Assembly (NCBI GenBank): GCA_030603385.1
Contig: JAUVXW010000001.1
Span: 62,001 to 126,000, forward strand
Length of the DNA: 64,000 nt
Direction: 5' to 3'
Source: Promethearchaeota archaeon
GTDB lineage: Archaea; Asgardarchaeota; Lokiarchaeia; Sigyniarchaeales; SOKP01
Each line of letters opens with the position of its first letter. Positions within the stretch are counted from its first letter, which is position 1. A model generated the notes under the pieces. That model had not been told where the DNA came from. It searched no databases and saw only the letters and a list, made by a program, of their open reading frames with translations. The position numbers were made by a program, and so were the translations under genes. This document shows positions 63,174 to 64,000 of this stretch, piece after piece.

Positions 63174-64000
63174 ATGGTTTCTTACGACACTCAAAGCTTT
63201 GATATCACCCATTTAGTCGATCAATATCGAGGGAAGAAATTAGAAGAACTATATCAAGAAAATCATCATATTATTACCAATGAAATGGGAGAATTCATGG
63301 AATTAATTTGGCAAGAAGATAACTTTCCTTGCGATTTAAAGCTTTATCTAACTAGAAAAAAGTTGTTATATAACCTAAAAACAGTCCATTACATTGGGGA
63401 ATTTATAGAAAATAGGTTAAAAGGTAGAGGAATAAAAACACTAAAAGACTTGAGATTTTTAAATTTGAGATACTGGGAGTCTGCTAATTACATTTTGGAA
63501 TTAATAAAGAAAAAAGATTATGAAAGTCTTAAGAAAAATAGGTACATTGATGACTTAGATGTTGGTTTTTGTTTTAACATTGGAGATTTACTTTTTCTTG
63601 ATATTGAAACGTTAGGGTTGTATAATAATGCCATAATTATTGTAGGAATTGGTTTTTTCAAAAATCAAAAATACGAAATCCACCTTTTTTTTGCACGTAG
63701 TTTAGAAGAGGAAATAGCTATTTGTGAGCATCTAAAAACGGAAATTCTTCCTAGTTTTAAATGTTTTGTCTCATATAATGGAAAGCGATTTGATATTCCT
63801 TACATAGCTAATCGTTTTCTATATTATTTTGATGAAAATCCCATGATCTCTGAAGAAGATACTCCTTATGAAATTAGCAATACAAAATTTCATCATATTG
63901 ATCTTTATCACATTTGCCGCCGAAGATTTAGAGGAATGTTTGAAAGATATACACTTACAAACATTGAAGAGCAATTGTTAAAATTGCGAAGGCAAAATGA
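63174..64000 (+). CDS. RNase H-like (YprB/DnaQ-superfamily) exonuclease, N-terminal part
   Basis: An open frame from ATG 63174 to the window edge, about 275 residues. The first ~130 residues are helical with a helix-hairpin-helix-like part (EFIENRLKGRGIKTLKDLRF). FLDIETLGLYNNAIIIVGIG (~143) carries the Asp-x-Glu of the DEDD nuclease fold, and VSYNGKRFDIPYIANRF (~200) is Exo II. HHIDLYHICRRRFRGMFERY (~243) leads to the third motif, still incomplete at the edge. The family (RNase_H_2/COG3359) includes YprB-like nucleases of DNA repair. Confidence 0.85.
   Translation, partial: MVSYDTQSFDITHLVDQYRGKKLEELYQENHHIITNEMGEFMELIWQEDNFPCDLKLYLTRKKLLYNLKTVHYIGEFIENRLKGRGIKTLKDLRFLNLRYWESANYILELIKKKDYESLKKNRYIDDLDVGFCFNIGDLLFLDIETLGLYNNAIIIVGIGFFKNQKYEIHLFFARSLEEEIAICEHLKTEILPSFKCFVSYNGKRFDIPYIANRFLYYFDENPMISEEDTPYEISNTKFHHIDLYHICRRRFRGMFERYTLTNIEEQLLKLRRQN

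Noticed and set aside
1-64000. CRISPR array, rRNA operon, or prophage region
   Set aside because: No regularly spaced repeats, no rRNA-like conserved stretches and no phage structural genes are seen.

Overview
This AT-rich window is from an archaeon, most probably an Asgard archaeon of the Lokiarchaeia type. This placement is inferred from gene content and no marker gene proves it. Supporting features are a family-B DNA polymerase with PCNA-binding-like tails, an Alba chromatin protein, archaeal acetyl-CoA synthase/CO dehydrogenase subunits (CdhB, CdhC), a tetraether-lipid-synthase-like radical SAM protein, a candidate longin-fold protein, archaeal NAD salvage genes, a tRNA with two short introns at unusual positions, and many TTG starts behind GGTG-type ribosome sites. 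There is no rRNA operon and no CRISPR array.

Layout. 1-6.6 kb: a partial aminotransferase, a ferredoxin-like protein, a crotonase, an MBL hydrolase, and a phosphate-transport set (PiT permease flanked by two DUF47/PhoU-like proteins). 6.6-9.2 kb: a phosphodiesterase/sulfatase-like enzyme, an intron-containing tRNA-Thr(UGU), and a small orphan. 9.3-14.9 kb: an intact DNA polymerase B, an inverted Hint/LAGLIDADG ORF, and a frameshifted remnant of a second polymerase tail. 15.1-16.4 kb: a compact HTH / YwgA-Panacea-like / PemK-MazF-like operon that looks like a toxin-antitoxin unit. 16.5-26.5 kb: mostly minus-strand housekeeping genes, including a CTP-dependent lipid kinase-like protein, an esterase, the tetraether-synthase homologue, nicotinate phosphoribosyltransferase and a SAP-SAP-SWIM-OB protein. 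26.9-33 kb: small orphans, a membrane PHP phosphoesterase, an NMN adenylyltransferase, membrane and GNAT proteins and a longin-like protein.

33.3-39.2 kb: CdhB-CdhC of the Wood-Ljungdahl pathway, two tandem amidases, a CooT-type nickel protein and Alba. 39.5-45.9 kb: a solitary methylase-specificity fusion, a GNAT, an acyl-CoA synthetase, a nitronate monooxygenase/FabK-like enzyme and a coiled-coil zinc-ribbon protein. 48.5-51.6 kb: a four-gene polar amino-acid ABC transporter whose base composition looks foreign. 51.7-53.7 kb: a DUF362 gene broken at an A10 tract and a threonine aldolase. 53.7-63.0 kb: an acyl-CoA cluster with three thiolase-fold proteins, three DUF35 zinc-ribbon/OB partners, an SDR, a beta-keto acid cleavage enzyme and an acyl-CoA dehydrogenase. 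The window ends in a partial RNase H-like exonuclease.

The most intriguing signal is that all four thiolase-fold proteins in the window have glycine where thiolases carry the nucleophilic cysteine. Three of them pair with DUF35 proteins. This resembles thiolase-fold aldolase/DUF35 complexes more than ordinary thiolases, and suggests an uncharacterised acyl-CoA carbon-carbon cleavage or condensation pathway. Other leads are the duplicated polymerase tail beside a splicing-defective intein-like ORF, the doubly interrupted tRNA, the candidate toxin-antitoxin operon, and three genes that may start at AUA or AUU.
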